DNA from: an uncultured Eggerthellaceae bacterium
Lineage (GTDB): Bacteria > Actinomycetota > Coriobacteriia > Coriobacteriales > Eggerthellaceae
Assembly: GCA_958454405.1 (NCBI GenBank)
Contig: CAUEBO010000006.1
Coordinates: 1-64,000 of the forward strand
Direction of reading: 5' to 3'
Length of the DNA: 64,000 nt
Part shown: piece by piece, positions 33,543-42,703 of the stretch
Numbering within the stretch: position 1 is the stretch's first letter
Layout of the letters: the number at the start of each line of letters is the position of its first letter
The notes under the pieces: model-generated
The model's input: only the letters and a program-made list of their open reading frames with translations
What the model was told of the DNA's origin: nothing
Databases searched by the model: none
Made by a program: the position numbers and the translations under genes

Positions 33543-34821
33543 CGGCGACCGCCGCGCCCTAGTAGACCTGATATACGATTGCCCTGCCGACATAGCCTGC
33601 AAACTCGGATACGACAAGCTCACCTCCCTACACGGCTCCTGGATCAAGGACATGGTGTTCGGAGACGAGGACAAGACGCTTCAAGCGCACCGAGGTTCGT
33701 TCAAGACGACTTGCCTCATCATCGCGATATCGTTCATCATGCTGCTTTTCCCGTCCATGAGAATCATCTTCATCCGCAAGACGGACAGCGATGTCGCCGA
33801 AGTGATGAGCGCGGTCGCCAACGTTTTGAGAAGCGATCACTTCCGGTCGCTGTGCCTGATGCTCTACGGATGCGATCTCGTCATCACCAAGGAGACGCAG
33901 GGCGAGGTGAGCACGAATCTCGTTCAAGGCGTGTCTGGCGCGTCTCAGCTCGTCGGCCTTGGGTGCGGCGCTTCGATCACGGGCAAGCACGCCGACAGGG
34001 TGTTCACCGACGACATAGTGAACGTCAAGGACAGGGTTTCTGAGGCCGAGCGCAAGCGCATCAAGCTTCTGTACCAGGAGCTTCAGAACATCCGCAACAG
34101 GGGCGGGCGCATTTTCAACACCGGCACTCCGTGGCACAAGGACGACGCATTCAGCCTGATGCCGAACATCGTCAAATTCGACTGCCATTCGACAGGGCTC
34201 ATGACGGGAGACGAGGTTGCGGCCGTCCGCAAGGGCATGAGTGCATCACTGTTCGCCGCGAACTACGAGCTCAAGCACATTGCGGACGAGGACGCCATGT
34301 TCTCCGGCCAGCAATTCTTCTCCGATCCGAAAATGCTCTACGAAGGCATCGGCCACATAGACGCATCGTACGGCGGCAAGGATGGAACAGCGTTCACCGC
34401 CGTCAGCAAGAGAGACGGCATCTACTACGTGCACCTGCGTCTTTGGCAGAAGCATGTTGGCAAGTGCTTGCCCGAGATAATCCGCCTCTGCAAGGAATTG
34501 CGGATCGGCACGATCTACTGCGAGAAGAACGCGGACAAGGGCTACCTGAGCAGGGACATACGCAAGCTCGGGCACCCTTCCTCATCCTATTCGGAGAGCA
34601 CCAACAAGTTCATCAAGATTTCGACGCACCTTGTCAAGGCTTGGGACAACGTTCGTTTCCTCGATTGCGATGCGTACCAGCTCGACGCCGACGCGCTGAA
34701 CCAGGTGCTCGACTACAACGAGAACGCCTCCCACGACGACGCCCCGGACTCTCTGGCGAGCGCGATCAGGCAGTACGAGTCCAGGCCGAAGATCAAGGTG
34801 TGGAAGGAGGGCATCGCCTGA
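33535..34821 (+). CDS. Terminase large subunit
   Basis: Packaging motor and nuclease that cuts concatemers and pumps DNA into the prohead. 428 residues from a GTG overlapping the small subunit. Walker A-like HRGSFKTT lies near residues 52-59, Walker B ends in DRVFTDDIV near 157, and the RNase H-like nuclease has HIDASYGGKDG near 275 and HDDAPDSLA near 402. Portal follows immediately. Confidence 0.93.
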   Translation: MDDGDRRALVDLIYDCPADIACKLGYDKLTSLHGSWIKDMVFGDEDKTLQAHRGSFKTTCLIIAISFIMLLFPSMRIIFIRKTDSDVAEVMSAVANVLRSDHFRSLCLMLYGCDLVITKETQGEVSTNLVQGVSGASQLVGLGCGASITGKHADRVFTDDIVNVKDRVSEAERKRIKLLYQELQNIRNRGGRIFNTGTPWHKDDAFSLMPNIVKFDCHSTGLMTGDEVAAVRKGMSASLFAANYELKHIADEDAMFSGQQFFSDPKMLYEGIGHIDASYGGKDGTAFTAVSKRDGIYYVHLRLWQKHVGKCLPEIIRLCKELRIGTIYCEKNADKGYLSRDIRKLGHPSSSYSESTNKFIKISTHLVKAWDNVRFLDCDAYQLDADALNQVLDYNENASHDDAPDSLASAIRQYESRPKIKVWKEGIA

Positions 34822-36269
34822 TGTCGCACGAATACCATTCGTTCTACTACGACCAGATGCAAAGGGAACCGGTCACTGATGACTTCACGCTGCCGAAGGG
34901 AACCGCCATGACGGCGGCGCTCTTGCGCGATCTCATCGAGGAACACCGGAGGAACCATGTGCCGAGATATGAGTACCTGAAGGCGGCATACGACACGCAT
35001 TACCTCATATTCGGCCCTCAGAAGCGCCCGAAGCCCGACTATAAGCCAGACAACAGGCTTGCTGCCGACATGGCGTTCAACATAACGCAGACGTTCGAAG
35101 GGTTCTTCATCGGCGTTCCTGTCGATACGAGGCTCGAAGGCGACGAGGCCAAGGGTCGTTACCTCGACGAATATAAGAGCAGAAACAGCCAAGACGACGT
35201 TGACGCAGAGCTTTCGGAGATGTGTTCGAAGTTCGGGCACAGCTACGAAATGCACTACCAGGACGAGGACGGCATGCCCCGAAGCGTGCCGTTGTCGCCC
35301 ATGTGCAGCTTCATGGTGTACGACGATTCGACGCTTCACCGCCCCATGTACTTCGTGCGCTACGCATACGATGACGAAGGGCGGATGAAGGGGTCGTATT
35401 CGGACCAGATGTACGTAACGAAGTTCGAGGACGCAGGTAGCGGCATCGTCGAAGTGGATGTCGAAGACCATTACTTCGGCGACGTTCCAGCTACAGAATT
35501 CATGCAGAACACCGACAAACGAGGCATATATGAAGGCGTGCTGAACCTGATAGAAGCTTACAACAGGGTCCTTTCGGAGAAGTCAAACGATGTTGAATAT
35601 TTCAGCGACGCCTACATGGTCGTCAAGGGCACGGAACTCCCCGACGACTACAAGGCGAACCTGCGCGAGTACAAGCTTATCAACCTGTTCGGCGACAATG
35701 CAGACAACATAGACTGTTTCTTCCTCGCAAAGCCCGATGCCGATGCGACGCAGGAGAACCTTATCAACCGCCTTGAAATGCTCATCTTCAAGATGGCGAT
35801 GGTTCCCGACATAACGGACGAGTCGTTCTCCACCGCGTCTGGAATCGCGCTCAAGATGCGCCTTATGCCGATGAGCAACCTTGCGCGGAAGAAGGAACTC
35901 AAGTTCATCGCGTCGGTCAAGCGGCGCCTGCGGCTGCTGGCCAACTACCCTAACAAGCCCTTTGAAGGAGACGACTGGCAGGCGGTCGAAATCACCATGC
36001 ATCGCAACATGCCCGAAGACCTTGAGTCGGAGGCGGCGGTTGCCGCGAGCCTGTCCGGCATAGTCTCCTCTGAAACGCAGCTTTCGAACCTCTCGTGCGT
36101 GGACGACCCGAAGAAGGAGATCGATCGCATGGAGAGGGAGAAACGCGAAAGGGCCGAATCGATTTCGGGCGGCTACCCAACAAACCGAGTGGAAGGAACG
36201 AGCGATGAAGATGATGGCGGCATACGAGCGGGCGAGCAAGCTGAACGTGCGGGAAAAGCCGTCGCCTAG
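34821..36269 (+). CDS. Portal protein, SPP1 gp6-like
   Basis: 482-residue ring protein through which DNA enters the capsid. Matches the SPP1 Gp6 type: NRLAADMAFNITQTFEGFFI near the start, AYNRVLSEKSNDVEYFSDAY in the middle and the SGIALKMRLMPMSNLARKKE helix region, then an acidic C-terminus. Order terminase-portal-minor head is standard. Confidence 0.9.
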   Translation: MSHEYHSFYYDQMQREPVTDDFTLPKGTAMTAALLRDLIEEHRRNHVPRYEYLKAAYDTHYLIFGPQKRPKPDYKPDNRLAADMAFNITQTFEGFFIGVPVDTRLEGDEAKGRYLDEYKSRNSQDDVDAELSEMCSKFGHSYEMHYQDEDGMPRSVPLSPMCSFMVYDDSTLHRPMYFVRYAYDDEGRMKGSYSDQMYVTKFEDAGSGIVEVDVEDHYFGDVPATEFMQNTDKRGIYEGVLNLIEAYNRVLSEKSNDVEYFSDAYMVVKGTELPDDYKANLREYKLINLFGDNADNIDCFFLAKPDADATQENLINRLEMLIFKMAMVPDITDESFSTASGIALKMRLMPMSNLARKKELKFIASVKRRLRLLANYPNKPFEGDDWQAVEITMHRNMPEDLESEAAVAASLSGIVSSETQLSNLSCVDDPKKEIDRMEREKRERAESISGGYPTNRVEGTSDEDDGGIRAGEQAERAGKAVA

Positions 36270-36621
36270 CGCGAAGGTGGTACGCACCATGGAGCATGGC
36301 GAGGCAGCGGAAGTCGAAGTCATCGAGAACGGTTGGTGCAAGGTCGAGGACGGCTACATCAGGGCCGATCTGGTCACTGTGCGCCTCGATGGCGGCAAAG
36401 AGCCCGTCTCGAACGAATCCAAAGAGCCGGATAAGCCTCAAGGCAACGAGCGGGGGCTTTCTTCCGACGCCCAGGTTTCCGATGCCGAATCGGATGACGC
36501 ATCCGGGTTGAGGGCCATGACCATTCTCCAGTTGCGCGAGCTGGCCGGGCAAAGCGGCATCAAGATCCCTTCAGGAGTGAACAAGGAAGGGATCATCGCT
36601 GCGATACTCTCCGATGAGTAA
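36205..36621 (+). CDS. SH3b-domain phage protein
   Basis: 138 residues overlapping the portal gene in another frame. Residues 1-65 are an SH3b unit (ASKLNVREKPSPSAKVVRTM, DGYIRADLV). An acidic linker and a C-terminal SAP/Rho-N-like helix pair (MTILQLRELAGQSGIKIP) follow. It may be a head-associated factor; unusual inside a head module. Confidence 0.65.
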   Translation: MKMMAAYERASKLNVREKPSPSAKVVRTMEHGEAAEVEVIENGWCKVEDGYIRADLVTVRLDGGKEPVSNESKEPDKPQGNERGLSSDAQVSDAESDDASGLRAMTILQLRELAGQSGIKIPSGVNKEGIIAAILSDE

Positions 36622-37594
36622 GGATGCAGCCTACTGGGAAAAGCGCAGGAAGGCGCTGCTCTCCCAGATGGAATCCGACGAGAAGGAGCTTTTCAAAAAG
36701 CTCGATGCGCTGTACTCGTCAGAGATCGCGAAGCTGGAAAGGGATATCGCAGCCTATTACCATCTGCACGGCGAGGAAAACGTGATTGAGTACAGGAAGC
36801 TCCTCGCTTCGCTTTCAGAAGAAGATGCCGCGCTTCTCATGGAGCGCATGGAGGAGTTCGGAAGGAAGTATCCGCAATACGCCCACCTGCTGCCCGTGCG
36901 CGAGAGCATATACAAGCTGAACGAGCTTGAAGCTATCCAGCTATCGATGCGTTTGCAGCAGCTTGAGATAGGCGCAATCGAGCAAGGCGAGCTGCAACGC
37001 CACCTCGAAGAACAGGCGCGCCGCGCAGCCAACCTGGCTGCTGAGCAGATGGGGTTCGGCTCAAGCTTCTATACGGTGAACGCCGCTGTCGTGAAGGCGA
37101 CAGTCGGCGCTGCCTGGGCAGGCGGAGAGTCTTTCTCTGAGAGGATATGGGGCAACCGTCAAAAACTCGCTTCGTACCTAGGAGACGACTTCGCGAAGCT
37201 GATAGCGCGCGGAGCTTCCTACGACCAGTGCGCGAAAGAGCTTTCAGGACGTTTCGAGAGCGTTTCGAGTCGTGACATCCGCAGGCTGGTGTTCACGGAA
37301 GGCACGTTCGTGCTAAACGAGGCGCAGGCGCAGGTTCACGAAAACGGATTCGAATACTTCGCCATCTCGTGCGCTGATTCCAGAGCGTGCGAGGTGTGTA
37401 AGTCGTTGCAGCGCAAGCAGAGCGACGACCCGGTGAGATTCAGCGAGCGAAGCCCGGGCGTCAACTTCCCGCCGATGCACCCATGGTGCAGATGCTCCTA
37501 CACCGTCGAAGTCGATGACTGGGACGCATGGATCGACGCCTACGTATCCGCCCGCAGCGGCGATGCCGCGACGCATGGGAAGGGGGATCGATGA
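36614..37594 (+). CDS. Minor head protein, SPP1 gp7/Mu F-like
   Basis: 326 residues, helical first two-thirds then the signature C-terminal block CADSRACEVCKS followed by VNFPPMHPWCRCSYTVEV. Such proteins sit near the portal inside the capsid. Overlaps the gene before. Confidence 0.9.
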   Translation: MSKDAAYWEKRRKALLSQMESDEKELFKKLDALYSSEIAKLERDIAAYYHLHGEENVIEYRKLLASLSEEDAALLMERMEEFGRKYPQYAHLLPVRESIYKLNELEAIQLSMRLQQLEIGAIEQGELQRHLEEQARRAANLAAEQMGFGSSFYTVNAAVVKATVGAAWAGGESFSERIWGNRQKLASYLGDDFAKLIARGASYDQCAKELSGRFESVSSRDIRRLVFTEGTFVLNEAQAQVHENGFEYFAISCADSRACEVCKSLQRKQSDDPVRFSERSPGVNFPPMHPWCRCSYTVEVDDWDAWIDAYVSARSGDAATHGKGDR

Positions 37595-37869
37595 GGCGCG
37601 TCCTTTTCTTCACGGCGAGTTACTGCGGCATGTGCAGGGCTTTGAAGAAAACTCTGGTTGAGCCATTGCGGTCGCGAGGGGTCGAGGTCGAAGAGATCGA
37701 CTGCATGCGCGATCCGTTCAGGGCCGAGCGGCATGGCATCAGAAGGCTTCCGACGACGATCATCCTTGACGACGATGGAGAAGAATACGCCCGATACGAG
37801 GGAATTGCGACGGTCGAGGTGGTCGAGATGCATGCGCGCGGCCTGGATCACCCACCGCCCGCAATATAG
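37591..37869 (+). CDS. Thioredoxin/glutaredoxin-like protein
   Basis: 92 residues. RRVLFFTASYCGMCRALKKT carries a CxxC redox pair (CGMC), and RRLPTTIILDDDGEEYARYE holds the cis-Pro segment. Compact but complete thioredoxin fold. Its place between head genes is odd; it could act on disulfides of virion or host proteins. Start overlaps the minor head stop. Confidence 0.8.
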   Translation: MRRVLFFTASYCGMCRALKKTLVEPLRSRGVEVEEIDCMRDPFRAERHGIRRLPTTIILDDDGEEYARYEGIATVEVVEMHARGLDHPPPAI

Positions 37870-37913
37870 TTCCAGCATCCAATTTTCATAACCAGGCTGG
37901 CATAGGAGAAGCA

Positions 37914-38303
37914 TTGAAAGCAATCGAAATCCAGAACGTAGTTCCTTCTGTCACCGTATACCTCACTCACTCCGAAAAGAAGGCAAAGAGGATGATGAGG
38001 AAGATCGGAATTGAGAACGTTGAACTTGATTCCGGCTACGACGCGAAAACCATTTGGAATGATGACCAGGATGACGGACATAACGTCTTCATCGTGCTCA
38101 TGAACCGTGGCGTCGAGAATTCGTGGGATCAAGACGTTGGGCTGCTGGTGCATGAGGCCGTGCATGTGTCGCAAGGGTACTTCGCGAGCATCGGAGAAAC
38201 GGAACCTAGCATCGAGTTCCAAGCGTACGTCATCCAGACCATCGCGCAGGATTTGTGCGTCGAGCATTTCGAATGGAAGCGCAAGCGGATGATCGGGGCG
38301 TAG
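37914..38303 (+). CDS. Putative zincin-like phage protein
   Basis: 129 residues from a TTG start with TAGGAGAAGCA before it. VGLLVHEAVHVSQGYFASIG contains H-E-x-x-H, and a Glu downstream (PSIEFQAY) could be the third ligand. Such small proteins recur in head modules of Gram-positive phages. Peptidase activity is untested. Confidence 0.65.
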   Translation: MKAIEIQNVVPSVTVYLTHSEKKAKRMMRKIGIENVELDSGYDAKTIWNDDQDDGHNVFIVLMNRGVENSWDQDVGLLVHEAVHVSQGYFASIGETEPSIEFQAYVIQTIAQDLCVEHFEWKRKRMIGA

Positions 38304-38363
38304 AAGAAGGGGCAGGCCACTTCGAAATTGGTCTCTTCTTGTTCGAATGCGACGCAACTACCT

Positions 38364-38471
38364 CCGAACGTAGCTTAATTGGGTAGAGCGGGCAAACAAC
38401 TCCCGGGTGGAAACGTGAGAGACAAATTCCCGGTGGAAACCAAGACGGCGGTTCGATCCCGTCCGTTCGGA
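38364..38471 (+). tRNA. tRNA-like element with aberrant anticodon arm (possible tRNA remnant)
   Basis: The acceptor stem pairs perfectly over 7 bp (CCGAACG, 38,364-38,370, with CGTTCGG, 38,464-38,470), a D arm follows (GCTT...GAGC), and the T arm is GGCGG-TTCGATC-CCGTC. Between them lie 56 bases instead of about 22, including an imperfect tandem copy of a 20-base segment (38,396-38,415 and 38,422-38,441). I cannot draw a normal anticodon stem-loop. A terminator follows directly. It could be a decayed tRNA, an interrupted tRNA or a decoy. Confidence 0.5.
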
Positions 38472-38488
38472 ACAGAGATTGGAACCTG

Positions 38489-38509
38489 GCGCCGCATAGG
38501 CGCTTTTTT
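38489..38509 (+). terminator. Intrinsic terminator after the tRNA-like element
   Basis: GCGCC and GGCGC (38,489-38,493 and 38,499-38,503) pair around GCATA and six T follow. Confidence 0.75.
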
Positions 38510-38640
38510 CATGCCCGAGATCGGGTCGTCCGAGCATTGACGACGTTAAAAGCAATTGGAGGGCCAGGCGTGGAAGCCCTGAAAAGCTACGGATTTGTGC
38601 AGGCATGAACCACGTAAAACTTTATGGAAGGAAGGACGAA

Positions 38641-39297
38641 ATGCCGAATCGACAGAAGTTTGCGAACCTTGATGGCGGAGCTGAGGGGAATCCCGTCGGA
38701 GAAGGTGGCGCGAGCGATTCCGCCGAGGGCGGAGCAGAGGGCGGCGACCCTGATTCCGGTGGCGATGGCGACGAATCTGATGGAAAGGACAAACCCGCTC
38801 CGAAGTACACCGATGACGACGTGAACGTGATCGTGGAGAAGCGCCTTGCGCGCGAGCGCGCCAAGATGGCGAAGGAAATCCGCGATCAGATCGCCCAGGA
38901 AGCAGAAGATGCGAAGACTGAAGCGCAGAAGCTAGAGGGCATGACCGAGCTACAGCGCGCCAAGCACGAGGCAGAGCAGCTCCGCAAGGAGAAAGCCGCG
39001 CTAGAACGCGAGAAGAACCTTTCCGACCAGATGGCCGTCGCCCGCAAAGAGCTGTCCGACGCTGGAATCTCTCTCGGAGACGAGTTGCTTGGGATGTTCG
39101 TCGCCCCCGACGCGGAAACCACGGGCGCTGCAATCGACAGGATCAAGGAGATTTGGCCGAAGGAGGTCAACAAAGCCGTGCAGGCAGCCCTCAAGCGCAA
39201 TCTTCCCGATGCCGACAAGGGCCATGGCGATACGCCTTCTTATGGCGCGTCCTACGCGAAAAACTATTCGGAGCATAAATTGAACGGAGGAATCTAA
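38641..39297 (+). CDS. Capsid scaffolding protein (DUF4355-like)
   Basis: 218 residues. A Gly/Asp/Glu-rich N-terminus, then a long coiled coil (RLARERAKMAKEIRDQIAQE onward) typical of internal scaffolds that guide capsid assembly. The ATG at 38,641 follows GGAAGGAAGG; an in-frame ATG 36 bases upstream is less likely. Precedes the capsid gene. Confidence 0.85.
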   Translation: MPNRQKFANLDGGAEGNPVGEGGASDSAEGGAEGGDPDSGGDGDESDGKDKPAPKYTDDDVNVIVEKRLARERAKMAKEIRDQIAQEAEDAKTEAQKLEGMTELQRAKHEAEQLRKEKAALEREKNLSDQMAVARKELSDAGISLGDELLGMFVAPDAETTGAAIDRIKEIWPKEVNKAVQAALKRNLPDADKGHGDTPSYGASYAKNYSEHKLNGGI

Positions 39298-39298
39298 G

Positions 39299-39628
39299 AT
39301 GGCATTCCAGAACAATCAGGTCAAGACATACGGCCACGCCATGAACATTCTCGATTCGGAGGTGGGGTTGGTCACCAAGACCCGCACGGCAAATCAGTCG
39401 ATGGCCGCCGACGTTGACGGCCGCAAGATCATCAAGGCGGGCACCCTCTACGCCAATCCCGACGACGAGGCCGATATCGGCGTGTTCTTCGAGGACTACG
39501 ACATGACCGATGACGCGGCTCGGCCCGTGTCCGTCGTGGTTGCGGGCCGCCTGCGCAAAGACCGCGTGGCTGCTGAAGTTGCCGCGAAGGAATCCGACCT
39601 CAAGGCCACCGGCCTGTACCTCATCTAA
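39299..39628 (+). CDS. Head decoration-like protein
   Basis: 109 residues between scaffold and major capsid genes. Contains RKIIKAGTLYANPDDEADIG and ARPVSVVVAGRLRKDRV, a pattern of small head-stabilising proteins in this phage type. Call rests largely on position. Confidence 0.6.
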   Translation: MAFQNNQVKTYGHAMNILDSEVGLVTKTRTANQSMAADVDGRKIIKAGTLYANPDDEADIGVFFEDYDMTDDAARPVSVVVAGRLRKDRVAAEVAAKESDLKATGLYLI

Positions 39629-39645
39629 AAGGAGAGTGATCCAGT

Positions 39646-40710
39646 ATGGCTGTATACCGTGAGCTGATGAACGAACAGGAGCTTATCGACTTCTCGCAGA
39701 ACTTCAGCGTGGCGCGAACCTACATGGGCTCCGCGCTGTTCCCCGACCGCAAGGCGCAGTACCTGCAAGCCGAGTACTTCCGCTTCGTGAAGAACGGAAC
39801 GTTGCCGCAATCCGCCATGGTGCACTCGTTCGACAGCGAGGCGCACATCGCGAGCCGCGTGCCGCTTGAGCGCATGAGCATCGAGCAGCTCCTCATCAAG
39901 GAAAAGATCAACCAGACGGAGGAGATTCGCAAGATCACCAACGGCATGCAGATCGACAACGTGCGCCAGTACGTGTTCGACGACATTGCCCGGATGGCTG
40001 AGATGGTCGTTACTCGCGTGGAGCGTGCGAAGATGGAGGTCGTGGCGACCGGCAAGATGACCATTTCCGAGAACGACGTGAACATGGTCATCGACTACGG
40101 CGTGCCCGATGCCAACCGCGTGAAGGGAAATTGGGACGAGCCGACCGCCGACATCCTCGGCGACCTCGACGAGTGGCGCGCGCTGGCCCGCGCGAACGGC
40201 GTAACCCCAAACCGCATCATCACGACCGAGGCCGTTGTGTCCAAGATCAAGCGCAACGAAACCATCCAGAAGGCCATCTCCGGCGTCTCCGGCGTCGGGA
40301 TCATGCCCACGCTGGAGAAGATCAACGCGCTGTTGCAGGAGCACGTTGGAATGACCATCGCGACCAATGACGAGTTCTACGGCGTTGCCGCTGAGAACAG
40401 TGCTGGCAAGCTCATCATCGGCCAGGAGCGGTACTTCCCCGAGGGCACCCTCGTCATGGTGTCCGTTGGCCCCAACGGCTCCGTCGGAACCGGCCTCTGG
40501 GGCGTGACGCCGGAGGAGGAGGCCATGGGCGGCACATTCAACACCCTTCGCCAGCAGCAGTTCGTTACCGTGGTGCAGTACCCGGAGAAAGACCCGGTCG
40601 GCATCTGGACCAAGGCGAGCGGCGTGTTCGTGCCCGTCATGCCCAACGTCTACGGACACATCATCGCGAACGTGGTGGCCAAAGCTTCATCCGAAGATAC
40701 GGAGGGATAG
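39646..40710 (+). CDS. Major capsid protein
   Basis: 354 residues, HK97-fold type close to the lambda gpE-like family. Features: FPDRKAQYLQAEYFRFVKN near the N-terminus, the long helix region TEEIRKITNGMQIDNVRQYV, GVTPNRIITTEAVVSKIKR and the C-terminal FVPVMPNVYGHIIANVV. AAAGGAGAG precedes the ATG. Confidence 0.92.
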   Translation: MAVYRELMNEQELIDFSQNFSVARTYMGSALFPDRKAQYLQAEYFRFVKNGTLPQSAMVHSFDSEAHIASRVPLERMSIEQLLIKEKINQTEEIRKITNGMQIDNVRQYVFDDIARMAEMVVTRVERAKMEVVATGKMTISENDVNMVIDYGVPDANRVKGNWDEPTADILGDLDEWRALARANGVTPNRIITTEAVVSKIKRNETIQKAISGVSGVGIMPTLEKINALLQEHVGMTIATNDEFYGVAAENSAGKLIIGQERYFPEGTLVMVSVGPNGSVGTGLWGVTPEEEAMGGTFNTLRQQQFVTVVQYPEKDPVGIWTKASGVFVPVMPNVYGHIIANVVAKASSEDTEG

Positions 40711-41051
40711 TGGATGCGCCGCAGCTCGTCGAACGAGTCAGGCTCCGATTCCTGGACAAGGAGGAGGTTCCTGCCGATGAGGTGATCGTCGAAATGCTGC
40801 AAACGGTGATCGACCGCCTGACCATACGCCTAGAGATGATGGAGCCCCCGGCAACGGCGGGCTCCATCGTCGTTGATGCCGCCATGAAGGCGCTTCGTCT
40901 GCGCGGATACGAAGGCAGCACTTCGGAATCGGCGTCAGACGGTGGTTCCGTGTCGAACTCGTTCATCGACGACATATTGTCTGCCTACTCGGACGACATA
41001 GCCGACCTAAAGCGGGCGGTGAATAGGGGCGGCATCAAGTTTCTGAGGTGA
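40710..41051 (+). CDS. Head-tail connector (gp15-like)
   Basis: 113 residues from a GTG overlapping the capsid stop. Helical adaptor pattern with VEMLQTVIDRLTIRLEMM and AAMKALRLRGYEGSTSES. Position directly after the capsid supports the first connector. Confidence 0.8.
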   Translation: MDAPQLVERVRLRFLDKEEVPADEVIVEMLQTVIDRLTIRLEMMEPPATAGSIVVDAAMKALRLRGYEGSTSESASDGGSVSNSFIDDILSAYSDDIADLKRAVNRGGIKFLR

Positions 41052-41060
41052 GGTGATCGC

Positions 41061-41384
41061 ATGCGATGGTACAGAGCGATTCTCTACGTCTCCGTGCAAG
41101 TTGGAACCGACGAGACGTGCAACCCGGTCTGCGAGATCATCCCCACTGGAGATTACGTCCTCGTTAGAACTGCTCCTTGGACGAGATCGCACGTTTCGAC
41201 CGAAGGCAACCAGTTCGACATGGTGAGCAGAACTTTCTTGACGAAATCTCCGTCGTCGAAGCTTGAAGGCGTATCGGAAATCGAAGTCGCAGGGGTCGCC
41301 TACAAAGTGGAGGGCGTCTCGCATGATGGGCGCGAGACGGTCATCAAGGTGGGGAGGTGCGATAAGTCATGGGGTTCCGGTTGA
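41061..41384 (+). CDS. Head closure protein
   Basis: 107 residues, strand-rich, second connector by position; ends in VIKVGRCDKSWGSG. Overlaps the next gene by 16 bases. Confidence 0.7.
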   Translation: MRWYRAILYVSVQVGTDETCNPVCEIIPTGDYVLVRTAPWTRSHVSTEGNQFDMVSRTFLTKSPSSKLEGVSEIEVAGVAYKVEGVSHDGRETVIKVGRCDKSWGSG

Positions 41385-41704
41385 TCGACGCCAACAACCT
41401 TGCGGGGGAGCTGGAGAGGCTGAGCCAGGTGCGTTTCGACGCTGTTGTGAAGAAGAACATGGCGCAGATATACAACCGTGGCAAAAGCGGCGGCACGCCC
41501 GTAGACACGGGCGAGCTGGTGTTGTCGCTCGGGCAGTCTGGAGAAGTCGTCGGCTATGTGAAGACGTACGCACCGCATGTCGAATACGGGCACAGGACTG
41601 TGAACGGCGGATACGTTCAAGGACAGCTGTTCCTGAAGAAGAACGTCGATGCCCAGCGTCCCATCTACCAGCAAGACCTAATCAGGCAGCTTAGGAGGTT
41701 CTAA
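41369..41704 (+). CDS. HK97 gp10-like tail completion protein
   Basis: 111 residues. Signature GGTPVDTGELVLSLGQSGEV followed by YAPHVEYGHRT is the gp10 pattern. Joins connector and tail. Confidence 0.85.
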   Translation: MGFRLIDANNLAGELERLSQVRFDAVVKKNMAQIYNRGKSGGTPVDTGELVLSLGQSGEVVGYVKTYAPHVEYGHRTVNGGYVQGQLFLKKNVDAQRPIYQQDLIRQLRRF

Positions 41705-42114
41705 TGTTGCGGCGTTTGAGCATCGCGGCCTTTCTTGGCTGCTTGATCCGGCATATCGAAAACGAAACGGGCAGAAGGTGCTACGACGATCCTGATGGGA
41801 AGGCATCGCCTTTTTTCAGCGTGCAGCTCGTCAGAAGCGATCCGGCCGATACGAAGACCATGTACGTGGACGCATACGAAGTATGGGTCCATTGCATTTC
41901 AGAGCCGGTAACTCCCCATTCGAACGCCCCTGTCCTAATGCTCGTGAACGAGCTTGAGGAGGCCATGACGGAAGACATTGCGCTTCCAGAGCCGTACAGC
42001 ATTTTCAGGCAGGAGTACTCGGGCGTGCAGACGTTGAAAAAGGACGAATCAGGGGAGGGCCATGCAGTCCTCTCGTTCCGGTTCCATGTCTGTTACGGAT
42101 TCCGATGCAAGTAA
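41704..42114 (+). CDS. Tail terminator-like protein
   Basis: 136 residues between gp10-like and tail-tube genes, as SPP1 gp17-type proteins are. Contains AYEVWVHCISEPVTPHSNAP. Its last base is shared context with the gp10 gene at the start. Confidence 0.7.
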   Translation: MLRRLSIAAFLGCLIRHIENETGRRCYDDPDGKASPFFSVQLVRSDPADTKTMYVDAYEVWVHCISEPVTPHSNAPVLMLVNELEEAMTEDIALPEPYSIFRQEYSGVQTLKKDESGEGHAVLSFRFHVCYGFRCK

Positions 42115-42139
42115 AACGAACATACGAAAGAGGATGAAC

Positions 42140-42688
42140 ATGGCAGAAAACACCCTGACGGGATGCGATTTCGATGCAGCGACGGCTAAAGCGATGTCGG
42201 GCAAAAACATAGTCGCGCTCGTCACGAACAAAGAGGGAAACAAGCTGCTCTGCGTCGCCGGGCAGCAAGGGCTGTCGTACAACATGGAGTCTGAGACAAA
42301 CGAGGCAGCCACGAAGGACGATTCGTCGGGCGGATGGACGGTCAAGTTCCACGGCAGCAAATCGTGGAACGCATCTATCGACGGCCTGTATTCCTACGAC
42401 GACGAGGCGACGAAGATCATTGCCAAGGCACTTGCGGACGACGAATACCTTTGCCTGAAGATATGCGAGCGCATCAAGGATGCAGGTGTCGTCAAGTACA
42501 AGCCGCTCCGCATGGGACTTGCGATCGTCACGAGCGACAACTTCGAGGCTCCCAACGACGACAACGCGACGTATTCGATGGATTTTGACGGCACCGGGAA
42601 GCCTTGGCTGATCGAGACGGCGACCGAAGAGGAAATATTGGCCGCGACCATAACACTGAACCAGTCAAGCGGGGTTTCCGAAGGCTAG
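42140..42688 (+). CDS. Major tail protein (tail tube)
   Basis: 182 residues forming the tail tube. NTLTGCDFDAATAKAMSGKN and LSYNMESETNEAATKDDSSGG, then WTVKFHGSKSWNASIDGLYS, are typical tube-fold segments. GAAAGAGGATGAAC precedes the ATG at 42,140; an earlier in-frame ATG lies inside the preceding gene. Confidence 0.87.
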   Translation: MAENTLTGCDFDAATAKAMSGKNIVALVTNKEGNKLLCVAGQQGLSYNMESETNEAATKDDSSGGWTVKFHGSKSWNASIDGLYSYDDEATKIIAKALADDEYLCLKICERIKDAGVVKYKPLRMGLAIVTSDNFEAPNDDNATYSMDFDGTGKPWLIETATEEEILAATITLNQSSGVSEG

Positions 42689-42703
42689 CGAAAGGGGCAT
42701 CAA

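Noticed and set aside
38364..38471. An ordinary tRNA gene
   Set aside because: The acceptor, D and T arms fit, but no anticodon arm can be folded and the element is about 30 bases too long.
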